From positions 2,494,343-2,558,342 of the forward strand of contig CM072520.1 in NCBI GenBank assembly GCA_036898135.1: DNA of 64,000 bases, given 5' to 3'. Positions 29,756 through 41,850 of this stretch are shown piece after piece. Numbering within the stretch: the first letter of the stretch is position 1; every line of letters starts with the position of its first letter. The notes below the pieces were generated by a model. It was given only the letters and a program-made list of their open reading frames with translations. It was not told where the DNA came from and ran no database searches. The position numbers and the translations under genes were made by a program. The stretch is from Oncomelania hupensis (taxonomy: Eukaryota > Mollusca > Gastropoda > Littorinimorpha > Pomatiopsidae).

Positions 29756-31645
29756 TGGAAAACATAATTATGCAACTAAAAAGTCCATAGTCATATCCAT
29801 AAATAATTTCAATATTTTCTGAACTGTTACAAAAATATAAACGAAAAATTCATCGAATACTGGAACTAAACAAATGAAGAAAAGTTGATAGAAACAAAGG
29901 AGAGAGAAAGAAAGAAGAGAGAAAAAAAGGAAAGAGAAAGAAAGGTGATAATACAACAAAACAAATGAATAAATTAATAAAATAGACATAGTGAGAAATC
30001 GAATACAACAAAAATGATGAAGAAAACAAAGGAAGAACGAGAGAGGGAGAGAGAGAGAGAGAGAGAGAGAGAATATACAAGAAAACAAAGGAAGAACGAT
30101 AGGTAGAAAGAGAGAGAGAATACAACAAGACAAAGGAAGAACGATAGTGTTCCTGCACCTGTCTGATGGAAATGGGAAAATGGCGAGTCAAGGGGGAAGG
30201 CCACGATTTCACATGCGCTCAATTAAGTACAACGACCTCAATAAAGTACGATGACACACGCAGACAGAAAGTAAAAAATAAACATTTATTCTTGCATTAA
30301 AGGACGTGAACTCAATGTTGACTAGAATTGAAATACAGATTGAATCAAGTTATGAAATACAGATTGAATCAAGTTGAAAATACTGTTTTGAACCTAGTAA
30401 TACAGTAACTAATAGTGGGTGACAACAACTAAAGGAGAATTGATGAAGGTGTGAAGTCGCGTAAGCGAGAGCGATGAAACTGTAAACACAAAAGGAACAA
30501 CAAAAGCAAGTTTATAATCATGTCACACTCAAACAGATTTAGCTCACAAACCTACCCAACTAATTTCTAGAACAAAATTCTTCAAAAATAAGAACGTTAG
30601 TGCGCGTTATTATCATTTGCACATACTATGATCAATAGTGCATTATGCTTTGCAGCTTCAAAAAGGACTATTGAAAAACGAAGCGAACTCATTTTCAGAA
30701 AACAAGCACCAAATTTCAAATAAAATTACCGACAAAAAAGGAGGGAGAAGCAGCTTCCGACTTGGTGGGGGTAGACGACATGATCAAAAACCGTGCAGAC
30801 TGGTTACAGGACTGGATCCACAAAAACACATTATATCCAAGATACCAAGAAACGGTAGTGAATCTGCGACATGGCAGTGAATGTTGACAAAAAACCTTCC
30901 TGAACACAGCACCCTCCGGCGAACACACAAAACGGACGAGTAATCTCCCTTGTTACAATCCAACTCAGCTTTATTTCCCCAATGCTATCTTCTCCAACTA
31001 CCCCGCCGAATCCCTGTCCTGCACTTATTTGTATTGTCATCATCCCAGTAGCAATTCGGCTCCAAAACTCGACCATTGGTCCTATCCCTAGTCATTCCCT
31101 CCTTGTCAATCAAAAACTGAGACCCACACAACAATGGACCCCTTCGTGCTGAAGTCCTCTTCCGTAGGAAATATAAATCTACATTCCAACTTTGACCCTG
31201 CCTGTTGAAAGCACCAGGCTGACACCCGCTCACACAAAATACAAACAAATCCTTCCCACCAGCTCTCTTATCTCATCAATTCCTCACTTATCAGCCCCCA
31301 CAGACCCTGGAAAACTCAACCTTAGATCCAACACATGGGCAGAAACCCACTCTCTTACAAGAGATATACACTGAAGGTTTACAGATGAAAAATAGGATAC
31401 AAATCAAATGAAAACATTCACCATTATAAAAGTTGTTTCCACAGATAATCATAGCATGCACAATGACTACATTAGACAATATACTAAACCAATAAACATA
31501 CCTCTTCATTCGTTATTATCACCTTGCTATACTCCAGTTTATACAACGAATGCACAAATATAAAATTCTAAATGCAAGCATAGAACAAGCATTGGTTATA
31601 CGAACTGTCAGTGTCACATAAATAAAACTATGGCCTTGATACTCC
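29756..31645. other. No gene recognised; GA-rich tract
   Basis: A purine-rich tract (GAAAGA/GAGA words) spans about 29880-30130, with (GA)n at about 30041-30071. A 25-base near-duplicate (ATACAGATTGAATCAAGTT) occurs at about 30331 and 30357. The rest holds no supported coding frame. Confidence 0.45.
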
Positions 31646-31730
31646 AGCCCCATTGGCTACATGATTGACATGTTTTTTTGTGTCCCGAGAAGTGCCATCT
31701 GTATGCAGCGTTGCATTCCCTGCTTGCAAC
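31646..31730 (-). pseudogene. Downstream part of the split coiled-coil gene
   Basis: Immediately 3' of the retrotransposon on the minus strand the frame reads VASREC, then NATLHTDGTSRDTKKHVNHV. A LHTDGT-type motif follows the DCLFDQQ...MLAECHVLS region in a family of invertebrate proteins I recall but cannot name, and that region lies just upstream of the insertion (37235 onward). The gene was therefore probably continuous before the insertion. Confidence 0.5.
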
Positions 31731-31996
31731 AATACAATACAATACAAGACTATTGCTTTAGGTCCAGCGGACTCTTCCGAGCCAATCAGGACCAGAGAGA
31801 CGTTATCTTAAAGTATTATAAAATGATTCAAGTCTTAAAAAACAAGCCTGTTACTCTTAAATACACAAACTTTCACATGACACCTCTTTAAGAGACTTCT
31901 TTAAAACTGATGTATTAAAAATATATTCTTTCTTTAATCAAATCACTAAATTCAGTCCTAATAAAATCCAAACTAAACAAAACATGTCAATACGAT

Positions 31997-34900
31997 TTAT
32001 ATGCGATAAAACAAACCAACATCGTGTAAAAATTGAAACAGATGTTGACCATTACATACTTTAAAAATCTCTTTGAAAGGTATGGAACCAAAATATGTTT
32101 CCCTTTCCTCAATCAAATCAGCACACTCAGACATAAAATGGCGAACGGAAAAAGATTGATCACATGCAAAGCACCATGGTGGTTCTTCTCCTTTTAAAAG
32201 GAAACTGGGTGATATAAGTATGCCCAATATGAAGGCGAGACAACACTGTTTCTTCTTTGCGAGTGGATGCAAGGTTAGGCAAAGAAGCAGACAAATCGGG
32301 AAGAATTTGAAATAATTTGTTGTTGGTAAGGTTAGACAAGTCAGTCTGCCACAGTCGTTTACAATAAGATCCAGTCATACAACGTAGGTCAGAGTAGGGC
32401 ACAAACTGGAAAATCTCTGGAGGGAAATCGAGATGCAGAGCATCTGTAGCCGCCCTGTTTACTGCAATATTGCCGCGGATGCCCATGTGACCAGGGACCC
32501 ACATAAAAACTATCTTTTTACCCTCAGAAACAAGTTGTGTATGGAGGTCATGGATCTCTGCCAGAAAAGGGTGTGATATCTTTCTCGTGGAAAGAGCCTG
32601 AAGTGCTGACAATGAATCAGACATGATTAAAAACGAGGTTCTTTTGGATTGATAAACTTGTTTCAGAGCTAAATGAATTGCCTTGAGCTCAGCTTTATAA
32701 ACAGAACAAAAATCAGGTAAACGCTGTTGCAAAGGCTGGTCTAAGTGTCTCCCAGAGACCGACGCAGCAGCAACTGAATCTCCTTTCTTTGACCCGTCTG
32801 TAAAAAGTTTTTCATATCCTGGGTATAATGCACACTGTTCTAAATAAAGTTGGTTATATACGGTTTCAGATGTATTGTTTTTAAGGAAAGCGGAAAACTG
32901 CCAATTAATGTTTGGGGTACATAATTTCCATGGGGGAGCTTCAGTCCGAAGTTCATCGTTGTTGATGGAAGAAACATCAATGCCTGCTTTTTCCAAATGA
33001 GCTTGCATTCTGATGCCAAACGAAGGAATTGTGTTAGGTTTGGCTTCAAATTTCTGAACAAAATCTGGGTTGAAAACACAGTCATATGCGGGGTTCATGG
33101 GATCAGTTTTTAATTTTAAATAGTAATTCAGGGACAATTTTGTACGTCTGAGCTCCAGCGGGGGTTCGTTAGCTTCCACGTAAAGGCTTTCACAAGGGGA
33201 GGTGCGAAAAGCACCCAAAGCAATGCGTAATGCCTGATGAGCAACTGGATCTAACATCTTAAGATAAGACTTTCTAGCAGAACCATAAACAATGCAACCA
33301 TAGTCTAACTTGGATCTAATTAAAGAACGATATAACAGTAATAAAGTTTTCTTGTCAGCACCCCAGTCTGTACCACTAATAACCTTGAGCAGGTTGCAGG
33401 CCTGTTGACATTTAGTTTTCAAATTTTTCAGATGAGGAAGAAAGGATAGCCTTTGATCAAAAATAACACCCAAAAATTTGACTTGTTGGACCGCCTTTAT
33501 TGGAGTTTTATTGAGGATAATGGTAGGGTCTTGAATAATTTCCCGGTGCTTGGAAAAGTGAATACATTCAGTTTTTGCTTCAGAAAATTTAAAACCATTT
33601 TGTAAAACCCAGTCTTCGACGGCCTTGACACATAACTGAAGCTGACGTTCTGCAGATGCCAAAGTTTTACCTTTGGCTACTAACGCAAAATCGTCAACAA
33701 ACAAAGAATTGTCAATTCCCCGTTTAACGGAACGAACAATATTATTTATTTTAATATTAAACAGCAAGGGAGACAAGATGCTACCCTGAGGCACTCCCAT
33801 CTCCTGTTCCCTCGTATCTGACAAAGATCCCCCCACCTTAACCTGAAAGATTCTGTCCGTTAGAAAATTGGATATAAACAGAGGTAAATGTCCCTTCAAA
33901 CCCATTTCTTGTAAATCTGAAAGAATGCCATATTTCCATGTGGTATCATAGGCTTTTTCCAAATCAAACATGATGGCAGACATGTTCACCCTGGACGAAC
34001 GCGTTAGGGATAAAAGTTTCCAGTCGCACCAGGTGGTCGACAGTACTTCGACCACTTCGAAAGCCACACTGAGTGTTGGATAAAATACTATTTGTTTCTA
34101 GATACCACAGTAAACGAGAATAAACCATTCTTTACAGCGTCTTGCATAAGCAAGACGTTAAGGCTATTGGTCTATAGTTTGTTGGGTTAGTATGGTCTTT
34201 GCCAGGTTTGGGAATGGGTACAATAATGGCCTTTCTCCAAGAGGGAGGAAAGGTGCCAGTGATCCAGATCTGATTGAAGATGTCCAGCAGTTGAGACCGT
34301 GAGTACCTTATTAAATGTCTGAGAAATTGATAATGTACATCATCCAGTCCAACTGCTGAATCTGCACTTTTGTTAATTGCATCGTCAAGCTCGACTAATG
34401 AAAACGGAATGTTGTAATCTTCAGAATTATCGGAGGTAAAATGTAACTGTTGTTTTTCTTTACGGGTTTTAACTGTTTGAAAAGGGACAGAATAATTTTC
34501 AGAGGAAGAATTTGCAGCAAAAGAAGAAGCCAAAAGATCAGCTACTAATTTTTTATCTCCGATTACGTCACCCTGCACAGTAAGGCATGGGCTCACCTGT
34601 TTGTTACTTTTATTTTTGAGTTTGCGGACTACTTTCCACACCTTCGACAGTTTCGCTTTCGAATTAAGCGTGGAGCAGAAACCTCTCCACGATTCTCTTC
34701 TCTTTCGTTTGAAGAGCTGTCGGCATTGCGCTCGCAAACGTTGGTGGTTTTGTTTATTTTCAGTGCTTGGGTGTAAAAACATAGTTCTTAAAGCTTTTTT
34801 ACGAGCTTGCTGAAGTTTTTTACATTCATCGTCAAACCAGGGTTTTTTAAGTGTGTGAGGGTTTGACGAAGTTTGCGGAATGGACTCCTTGGCACTGTTT

Positions 34901-35725
34901 ATAACTATGTCAGTGTAAAGCTGTACTGGATCTATGGCATTCGAAAATTCTTGTTCCTTAGCACGTAACTGAACCTCACACAGGTTAGAAAACAGACTCC
35001 AGTTAGCTTGTTTCAGTTTCCACCTGCCATGAGTTTGCTCAAGGTTGTCTGAATCATGTTTTAATAAAACCGGAAAATGGTCGCTGCCATGGAGATCTTC
35101 TAAAACTGTCCATTTAAAATCCAAAAGTAAGGAGGGATCACAGATCGATATATCAATGTGGGACAAAGAAGCAGTTCTTGAACAGGAAAAAGTAGGAGCA
35201 CCCTCGTTCAAAGTTACTAGGTTTAACGCGTCTAAAATGTCCTCAATTATTTTACCCTGAGAATCGGTACGATCGCTACCCCACAGGGGAGAGCGGCCAT
35301 TAAAATCTCCCAACAACAAAAAAGGGGTAGGTAACTGTTGAATCAAATTCTCAAGGTCATTTTTGTTTACAGTTATGGATGGGGTCAAATATATAGAACA
35401 AACTGTGAGGGATTTAAAAAAAAGATACTCTAGCTGCAACTGCGGGTAAACTTGTATTCAGTGAAATTGGGTTAAAGGGGACGTTTCTATCAATAAAGAG
35501 TGAAACGCCTCTATAAGATAGACAATCAATAGACGAATAACCAGTAATATTTATAATCTGTTTCTCTGACAGGAGAGTTTCCTGAAGGGCCAACACTTCA
35601 GGTCGATGCTCTGTCAGCAGACAGCAGAGCTCCTCATAATTTGCCCTTATCCCTCGGATGTTCCATTGTAAAATGGACATAAAAATGAAGTAAAAGAATG
35701 CTAAAATTTTCATCTCCGAGAGCAC
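31997..35725 (-). pseudogene. ORF2 of the minus-strand copy, multiply broken
   Basis: The endonuclease start (MSILQWNIRG) is followed by one extra T in a poly-T run (about 35420). The RT is cut by a GAA to TAA stop after CLCKTL (34132-34134) and by a two-base deletion before IMFDLEKAYD (about 33980). The RNase H end has a two-base deletion at about 32208, so the last ~90 residues lie in another frame. Between the lesions the EN, RT (FVDDFALVA) and RNase H (LFTDGSKKGD) motifs remain readable. The copy is dead. Confidence 0.9.
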
Positions 35726-35727
35726 AA

Positions 35728-37179
35728 TTACGTCTCTTTATCTTTTGGACCCTCGTCCATCTCTTCATGTTCCATCAACCCCCCAAAACGGTTCTCCGTT
35801 TCGAGAGGCTGATGGTGCTTGGACGAAAGGGGTCCGGGCCTTTGATTTTTTGTCAAAGCCCCGGAACCCGAACTGCCAGCGGACTTCCTCCCCTTCTCCC
35901 CAGCACCAGATTTTATATCTTCCTTCTCTCTCTCACCCCTTCCAACCTTTCCCTCTCCTCCTCTGACGCTCCTCTGTTGAGCAACTACAATTTTGGCCGC
36001 CTCTGCGACTGCCCGATCGCTAAAACCTGCCGATGGTGCGGCGGCCTGAGGCATAACCTCCTTCGCGGCAGGTGTGACGGCTTTTGGCACGGCCGTCTGC
36101 GTGCTTGGAGTGACGGTTTTTTACGTGGCCGTCTGCACGTTCTCCAATGTGTTCAATGGGGCTGGAGAGACCCCCCTCTGACTAAACGCTGTGAGCATTT
36201 TCTCGAGGGTATCCATTCGTTTGCATAGCGCTTCCAAGATCTGACTCATCTTATTCATACAGGTTTCCATCGCCCGATGTGTAGTAGACTCCACAAGAGG
36301 CGTGGAACCTGCCACCGACGCAAAGGATCTTTCTAAAGGAATGGGTCTCTTTTCCAGCACTTTCTTTCTGGCGTCCCCGAAGGAGCACCCCTCAGTGGCC
36401 CGTATCTTTTGAATTTCAAGCTCCAGCTGCCACTGAGGGCAGTCTTTGGAGCTGGAAGAGTGCTGCCCCGCGCAATTGACACAGCATATGGGGTCTTTGC
36501 ATTCACCGTCATGTTTGTCTTTGGCGCACTCTCTGCAAGTTTCTTTGTTTTTGCAGGACTTGCTACCGTGGCCAAACCTTTGGCAGCGGTAGCATCGCAA
36601 AGGCGAAAGTGTGAAAGGGGTAACCTTCACTCTGAGATATCCCACTCTGACTCCGGCAACTTGGCCATCGCAAAAGTTACAAAAAGAGTATTGGTTGGGA
36701 TACGTTTAGATCCCTTGGTGACATATACCCTCTACAGCTGTGACCCCCTGGCTGGAGAGCTCTTCACGGATTTCTAAATCGGACATTTCAATCAAGTCCT
36801 GGCATCGGATGACTCCCTTGGAGGAATTCAACCGTCCATGTACAGAAACTTTGATTTGTCTGTCAACAAAGACGGTCAAATTCCTCTTTAGCAGACAATC
36901 CGATGCCCGTTTGGTTGAGCACTCCACCAGAGAGGCCCCAGATCTAAGTTTTCTCACATCTTTGAAACCAACCGTTGAAATGGATTGAAAACCTTTGTGA
37001 ATGGCAAACGGGGACAGCTTGCCTAGTGGCAGAGCCGAATCCGTCCCCTCCACAACCAAAAAACGAGCCCAGGCCCCATCCACCCCCGATGCACAAGCTT
37101 TCTGTCGTATGTCCATATCACTGTCCGTGTCCGAGTCCGGTCCGTCATCACGTAGTCGTCTTTTATTAGTAGAAGCCAT
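35728..37179 (-). pseudogene. ORF1 of the minus-strand copy, broken
   Basis: The start MASTNKRRLRDDG is at 37179. A two-base deletion near 36722 and a four-base deletion near 36652 together restore the frame, leaving an internal stop between them. The CCHC knuckles CYRCQRFGHGSKSC and CRECAKDKHDGEC follow. TCA to TAA at 36121-36123 gives a further stop, after which the same frame continues to the normal end at 35728 without the one-base insertion seen at 13862. Confidence 0.88.
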
Positions 37180-37234
37180 GATTTTAAAGTAAGAATTCAT
37201 CCCCCCTGCTCCCCACCCACCACGGAGTCCAACA

Positions 37235-39480
37235 GAATGCTGCTAAGTACATGACATTCTGCAAGCATGTTCAGTGTAGTTTGGTGAGTGGGGAGATCTT
37301 TTTTTTGCAACTGTTGATCAAAGAGGCAGTCACTCACAATGCTGATGACAGCACTGCATATGCTACCAGGCACGTTTGCTTCTCCTTGTAAACGCAGGAC
37401 AGTTTTTCTGATTTCATCACTAAATATGTTGCAGTCATGTTTAACTCTTGTTTCAAAAGGACGACAATCTTTGTGGGACAGTTCCTCAGTCAGAGCTCAG
37501 ATGTTTTCATGCAGACGTTCATTTTCTTGCCTCTCAATCTTGAGCTTAGCCCTCAATTTTCTGTTTTCTCTCATTATGTTCTCTTTCTCTCTGCTAGCAT
37601 CTTCCTTTGCCTCTGCTAGCCGTTGATGTAGCAGACTGTTTGCCCGCTCATGCTGCTAAAGCTGTATGATTTTGTTTTTAAGCTTCTTAAGCTTTTTTGG
37701 TTGGAGCTGACTAATTGTTTCTTTTCCTGAACTGTGTTTTGCAGAATCTGTATTTCTTTCTGCAGGTCATGTAGCTTGACACTAGTCTGCTGAGCCTCAG
37801 TAGTCAGCTGAAGTTTGTCCTTACTAAGATCATTAACAGTGTCTCTAAGGATGACATTCTCTGCTTCCAGTGCATGTACTTTCTCTTGCAAGCACACCTG
37901 GGCATTTGACTTTTGTACTCCCATTTGCTCATTGGTCTTCTTTACTAGCAGTTGCTCTGTCTGTGGAGTCTGTATGTTCTGTGGCCTTAACACAGCGAAC
38001 TGCTTGGCAAGAAACTGTGACAATTTTTCATCATGCACCCCACCTTTTTTCTTCAAAAATGTGCGATATTCATGCATTAATTTCCTCACGGCAGAAAGCA
38101 GCCTTGCATAATTTTCTTCAGAACCAGTAAGCTTTTTAATCCATTTGGCTGTAGAAACCAAACTCATCCCTTCTCTCGATCTGAAGTTCTCCATATCTAC
38201 AACTTGATTACACAGAAACTCAGTTGTAGGATAGTGAGTGGAGCTCTCTAGCATGTTCATCAAATCTCCTCTCTTTACCCCTATCTTCAGGAGTGCAGCT
38301 GACACAATGTCAAAGTGAACCTCATTCTGAAGGAAGGCTGGCAGATCTTCACCTGCAAGAAAAATCCTCTCTGCTTTCTTTAAAAGGTTCTCTAAAGTGT
38401 CAGCGATCCGCAGTGCTGGATAACTGACATTAGGGAAAAGTCGCCCAAACCAGTGTGCAACCTGAAAACAATGGAAATAAAAATCTATATACAAGCAGCT
38501 TGCATGGAAAAAAATAAAGATATAATCACATCATATTTGTGTTTTTGTGATTGTATCATTATGAGGCATTAAAGCAAACACTTCTTCCAAGAGGTAAGGG
38601 CCGACCTCCTAATTTACCAGTTGTTGTTTTGACCAACAAGCTTCTACTGCAGTTGGGAGTTGGTCTGTCAAGATGGAAGAAAGTCCAAGCAAGATGTAAG
38701 TGAAGCTACTTCCAGTACAAATTACAAGCACAGCAATATTTAAATGTGGTTTTTGTTTATGATTTTGCAATGCAACAACAGAATCCTTTTTTTTTAACTG
38801 GAAATATCTGTCATTTAGTGTCAATAAGTTAACATATTTTGTCATTGTTAATTCAGTTACTGAGCTAGTACAATCTCTGTGTATTTCTAATCCTTTTATT
38901 CTTACATACAATCACAAAAACACATATATGATGTGATTATATATTTAGTTTTTTTCCATATGAGTCATATGTCTCATCCCCTGTACAACAGACATTCAGA
39001 AACATATATGCCTAATAATATATGAGGACGCTGGGCGTGGGAATAAAAACTTTCAGAATTTGCAGTGTAGGCTTACTCTGTTTAATGTTTGTGTGATTAA
39101 AATGATACCTGTACTACAACAACAAAAAGTAAAATAATTATCTTCAGTGCAGAAACAAAATCAGCTAAGGAACAACACCATTATTTAAATAATTATCGAA
39201 TGGTGACTGTCACTTGTGCGTGAGATTGCATTTTCAGTAGGCTAGCGTCTAGCGATCCACTTTACTTTTACCAAGTTCTTGAAAGCACAAGTCGATGTTT
39301 AGGCCTATGTAGTAGTACCACTTTGAGTAGGCCTAATGACGATCGATGCTAACTAAAATGCGTAAATAATGATGATTATATATCTGTAATTCTAAAGTAT
39401 AAATTTAAGAAACTATTTCACTTACCAACCAGTGTGACCAGATTGAATGTTGGAAGCTGAGATGTGATGTTTTCTGCCAT
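37235..39480 (-). pseudogene. Multi-exon coiled-coil gene, split by a retrotransposon
   Basis: Predicted exons: 39480-39426 (MAENITSQLPTFNLVTLV, donor GTAAGTG), 38664-38618 (acceptor CTTGACAG, donor GTAAAT) and 38461 onward (acceptor GTTTTCAG). Phases agree (1, then 0). Exon 3 reads VAHWFGRLFPNVSYPALRIA, an acidic region, then a long coiled coil (CLQEKVHALEAENVIL, DLQKEIQILQNTVQEKK). A frameshift near 37690 and stops near 37655 and 37495 break it before EIRKTVLRLQGEANVPG and DQQLQKK...MLAECHVLS. The family is unknown to me; it is probably mobile-element related or a host gene that decayed after the insertion. Not a working gene as read here. Confidence 0.55.
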
Positions 39481-40150
39481 GATGACACACTCACACAGCC
39501 ACGCCGTACGCCGTGATCATAATAAAAAAAGTCCGTCAGAAACCTCTTTTCTTTCTAAAAGTGCTCGGGTCGATAAATTCATATAGGAAAACAAACTATT
39601 GCATTATTTTGATGAAAGATTCCTCTTTTTTTTTTTTTTAGTACATCGTGATTACCGATTGAACAAGTTAAAAGTTTCGAAAATATTGAGATAACACGTT
39701 GCACAAAGCGCATTCAAAGAAATTCTTAAAAACTTCCGGTTCATTTGGTCTCAGTGGAAAGCTAAGACAGAGCTTTCCATTGGTTGTCTATTTATAACAA
39801 TCCAATCAGTAGGAGCCAAGCACTTTGCATTTAAAAACTGTACCCTTCGACCTGCCATGCAAATCACTTTTCCGGTTTGCGTCGAAACAGACCACACGCT
39901 CCCATCTTTAAAAACTTTTATTAAATCAATAACGCCTAAAACGAACATAGAAACAACAAAAAAAAACCATCAAGATAAGGGATTAATCTTTTATTTTAAT
40001 TTAAATTTATTCGTTTTGATGCATTTTAAGGATAAATCAGCATGTTATAATGCAAGGAAAATTCGGTCAAAACTCGAGAGCGGACCAATCGCTTAAGAGG
40101 CTTTTGAGTGCTTAAAAAGAAAGAAAAGTAACTGTTTCAGTCCAAGCAAC
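39481..40150. other. Upstream region of the coiled-coil gene
   Basis: No gene recognised. It contains T- and A-rich runs (for example about 39627-39642). A plausible promoter region for the minus-strand gene starting at 39480, but no core element is identifiable. Confidence 0.35.
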
Positions 40151-40913
40151 CTTACTAGTTGAAGATGGAGCAGCTGGCCCATGTGGAGGTGATTCCTACA
40201 TGTGAACTGATTCTACCTCCAGGGAGGAACCAGACGCCCTCCCTTTTCCCGGGGCTGCAACAGGGTGTAGAGGTGTGTTAACGGCTTTTGACGCGGCCGT
40301 CAGCGCGTTCACCTGAGGAGGTGGCATTGTCTTAGTGAAAGTCGGCCCGCTTGGGCTCGACCTGTGCTGATTACTAGAGGCAACACTAACTTAGTCTTTA
40401 TTTTCAATAGTCAACAGACGTTTTTCTAGAGTTTGTGTCAATTCTTTCAGAGAATTCAGGAGTGATCCTAAAGCAGATTTGTCAGCAACAGAGATCATGG
40501 ATGAGAGAGATTTCAGCGTGTTTGGCAAAGTGTTTGTTGAGGTCACTTCTGCAAAACTTGGCTTGTTTATATCACACGGATTGAGAATCTCGTATCGTTT
40601 TCTCGCCTCTGGGAAGGAGCATCTTTCTCGTGATCTGATTTTTTGAATCTCAGTCTCCCTGATCCAAGCAGGGCAAGACTTTGACGATGCAGGATGATCT
40701 CCCTTGCAATTATAGCACTTCAAAGCATCACTGCATTGTTCGCCATGGAAATCTCCCACACCTGAAACAGGTCGGTGCGTTTTTGCATGTTGTGCTACCG
40801 TGACCATACCTCTGGCATTTAAAACAATGCAATGGCGAAGGTACAAACATGGAAACAGGAATGCTTTCATAACAAACTATCACTCTTTTTGGTGCTTCAG
40901 GAGTGCAAAAGGT

Positions 40914-41850
40914 TCATATTGGGCATCTTCTTCTTCTTCATAGTACTGTGGATACCCCGTTTTCGAGGAAATGACTCCACAACTTTGGTGTGCACAGCGA
41001 AGGGTGTTCACAGATTTAAAATCAGGCAAATGTACTATTTGAGGATGAGGCAGTGAGGTAGTCTGACTGGGTTAAAATTGTGTTAAGACATATGTACACG
41101 TAGTCGTAGGAGGTGTTCATTACAAGATGTTTATGCTCCAGTCTGTCAGCGATGCTCTGAAAGATGCGACAGACGGGGCTGATGCTGATTCAGCGCTCAG
41201 AGAGTTCCATAGCCTTGTAGCTGATGGGAAGAAGGAGTGCTTGTACACATCTGTTCTAGTGTGGGGGACAAGGAGTTTCATGTTGTGACCCCTAGTGCTC
41301 CTGTGGGCTCCACGCACAAGTCCCAGCTGGGAAACGTCGACAAGGCCGTGCATGATATGTACTTATGTAACCCACAGTTTCCTGTTAAAAGGAGAAGAAC
41401 CACCATGGTGCTTTGCATGTGATAAATCCTTTTTCATTCGCCATTTCATGTCTGAATGTGCTGACCTGCTTGATAAAAGAGAAACATATTTTGGTTCAAT
41501 ACCTTTTAAAGAGATTTTTAAAATATGCAATGGTCAACACTTGTTTCAATGTTTATATGATGTTTTTTTGTTTTATCGCATATAAACCATGTCGTTTTGT
41601 TTTGGATTTTATTGATAAGACCGATTTTAGTGATTGGATTGAGGAAAGAGAACGTATTTTTAATACATCAGTTTTAAAGAAGACTTTTCGAGAGGTGTCA
41701 TGTGAAATTTTGTTTGAGTATTTAAGAGTAACAGGTATATTTTTTAAGATTTGAACCACTTTATAACATTTTAAGATAACGTCTCTCTGGTCCTGATTTG
41801 GCTCGGAGGAGTCCGCTGGACCTAAAGCAATAACCATGTAATGTAATGTA
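40914..41850 (+). mobile_element. I/Nimb 3' fragment inserted in the older copy
   Basis: Flanked by GTGCAAAAGGT at 40903-40913 and 41851-41861, a perfect 11-bp duplication within ORF1 of the host element. The insert begins with the LHIGH-region codons (40914-40926), is itself interrupted at 40927-41360, then continues from 41361 with CFACDKSFFIRHFMSEC, the ORF2 stop (about 41585), the 3' UTR including the tail duplication, and the (ATGTA)n end. Opposite orientation to its host. Confidence 0.85.
40927..41360 (-). mobile_element. L2/CR1-type 3' fragment, third nesting layer
   Basis: The minus-strand frame (41353-41120) reads RTDVYKHSFFPSATRLWNSL and ends shortly after ASFRASLTDW, the usual C-terminus of RTs from CR1/L2-like elements without RNase H. 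The 3' end is a short (GAA)n-type tail at 40927-40940. It splits the I/Nimb insert exactly between GGGCAT and ACTTATG, with no visible target duplication. Confidence 0.7.

Larger units (their letters stand above)
31731..37234 (-). mobile_element. Minus-strand I/Nimb copy, decayed
   Basis: The copy runs from within the 5' UTR (homology stops at about 37234) through ORF1 and ORF2 to an ATTGT tail at 31731 on the minus strand. It belongs to the same subfamily as the 12-kb copy but carries many differences. No clear target duplication is visible. It interrupts a multi-exon gene whose parts lie at 37235-39480 and 31646-31730. Confidence 0.92.

Noticed and set aside
29768..30222. Leu/Ser/Phe-rich minus-strand frames of about 120 codons
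   Set aside because: They translate a GA-rich simple-sequence tract.
32840..33085. Antisense or shifted frames of 60-110 codons inside the retroelement ORFs
   Set aside because: Shadow frames of ORF1/ORF2; they recur at the same relative position in each copy only because the copies are homologous. The 3' UTR frame at 8763-8897 was kept because it resembles the ORF2 tail itself.
31731..37234. Target-site duplication for the minus-strand I/Nimb copy
   Set aside because: Flanks (AGAATGCTGC right, TTGCAAC left) do not match convincingly; the site may have been altered or deleted on insertion.
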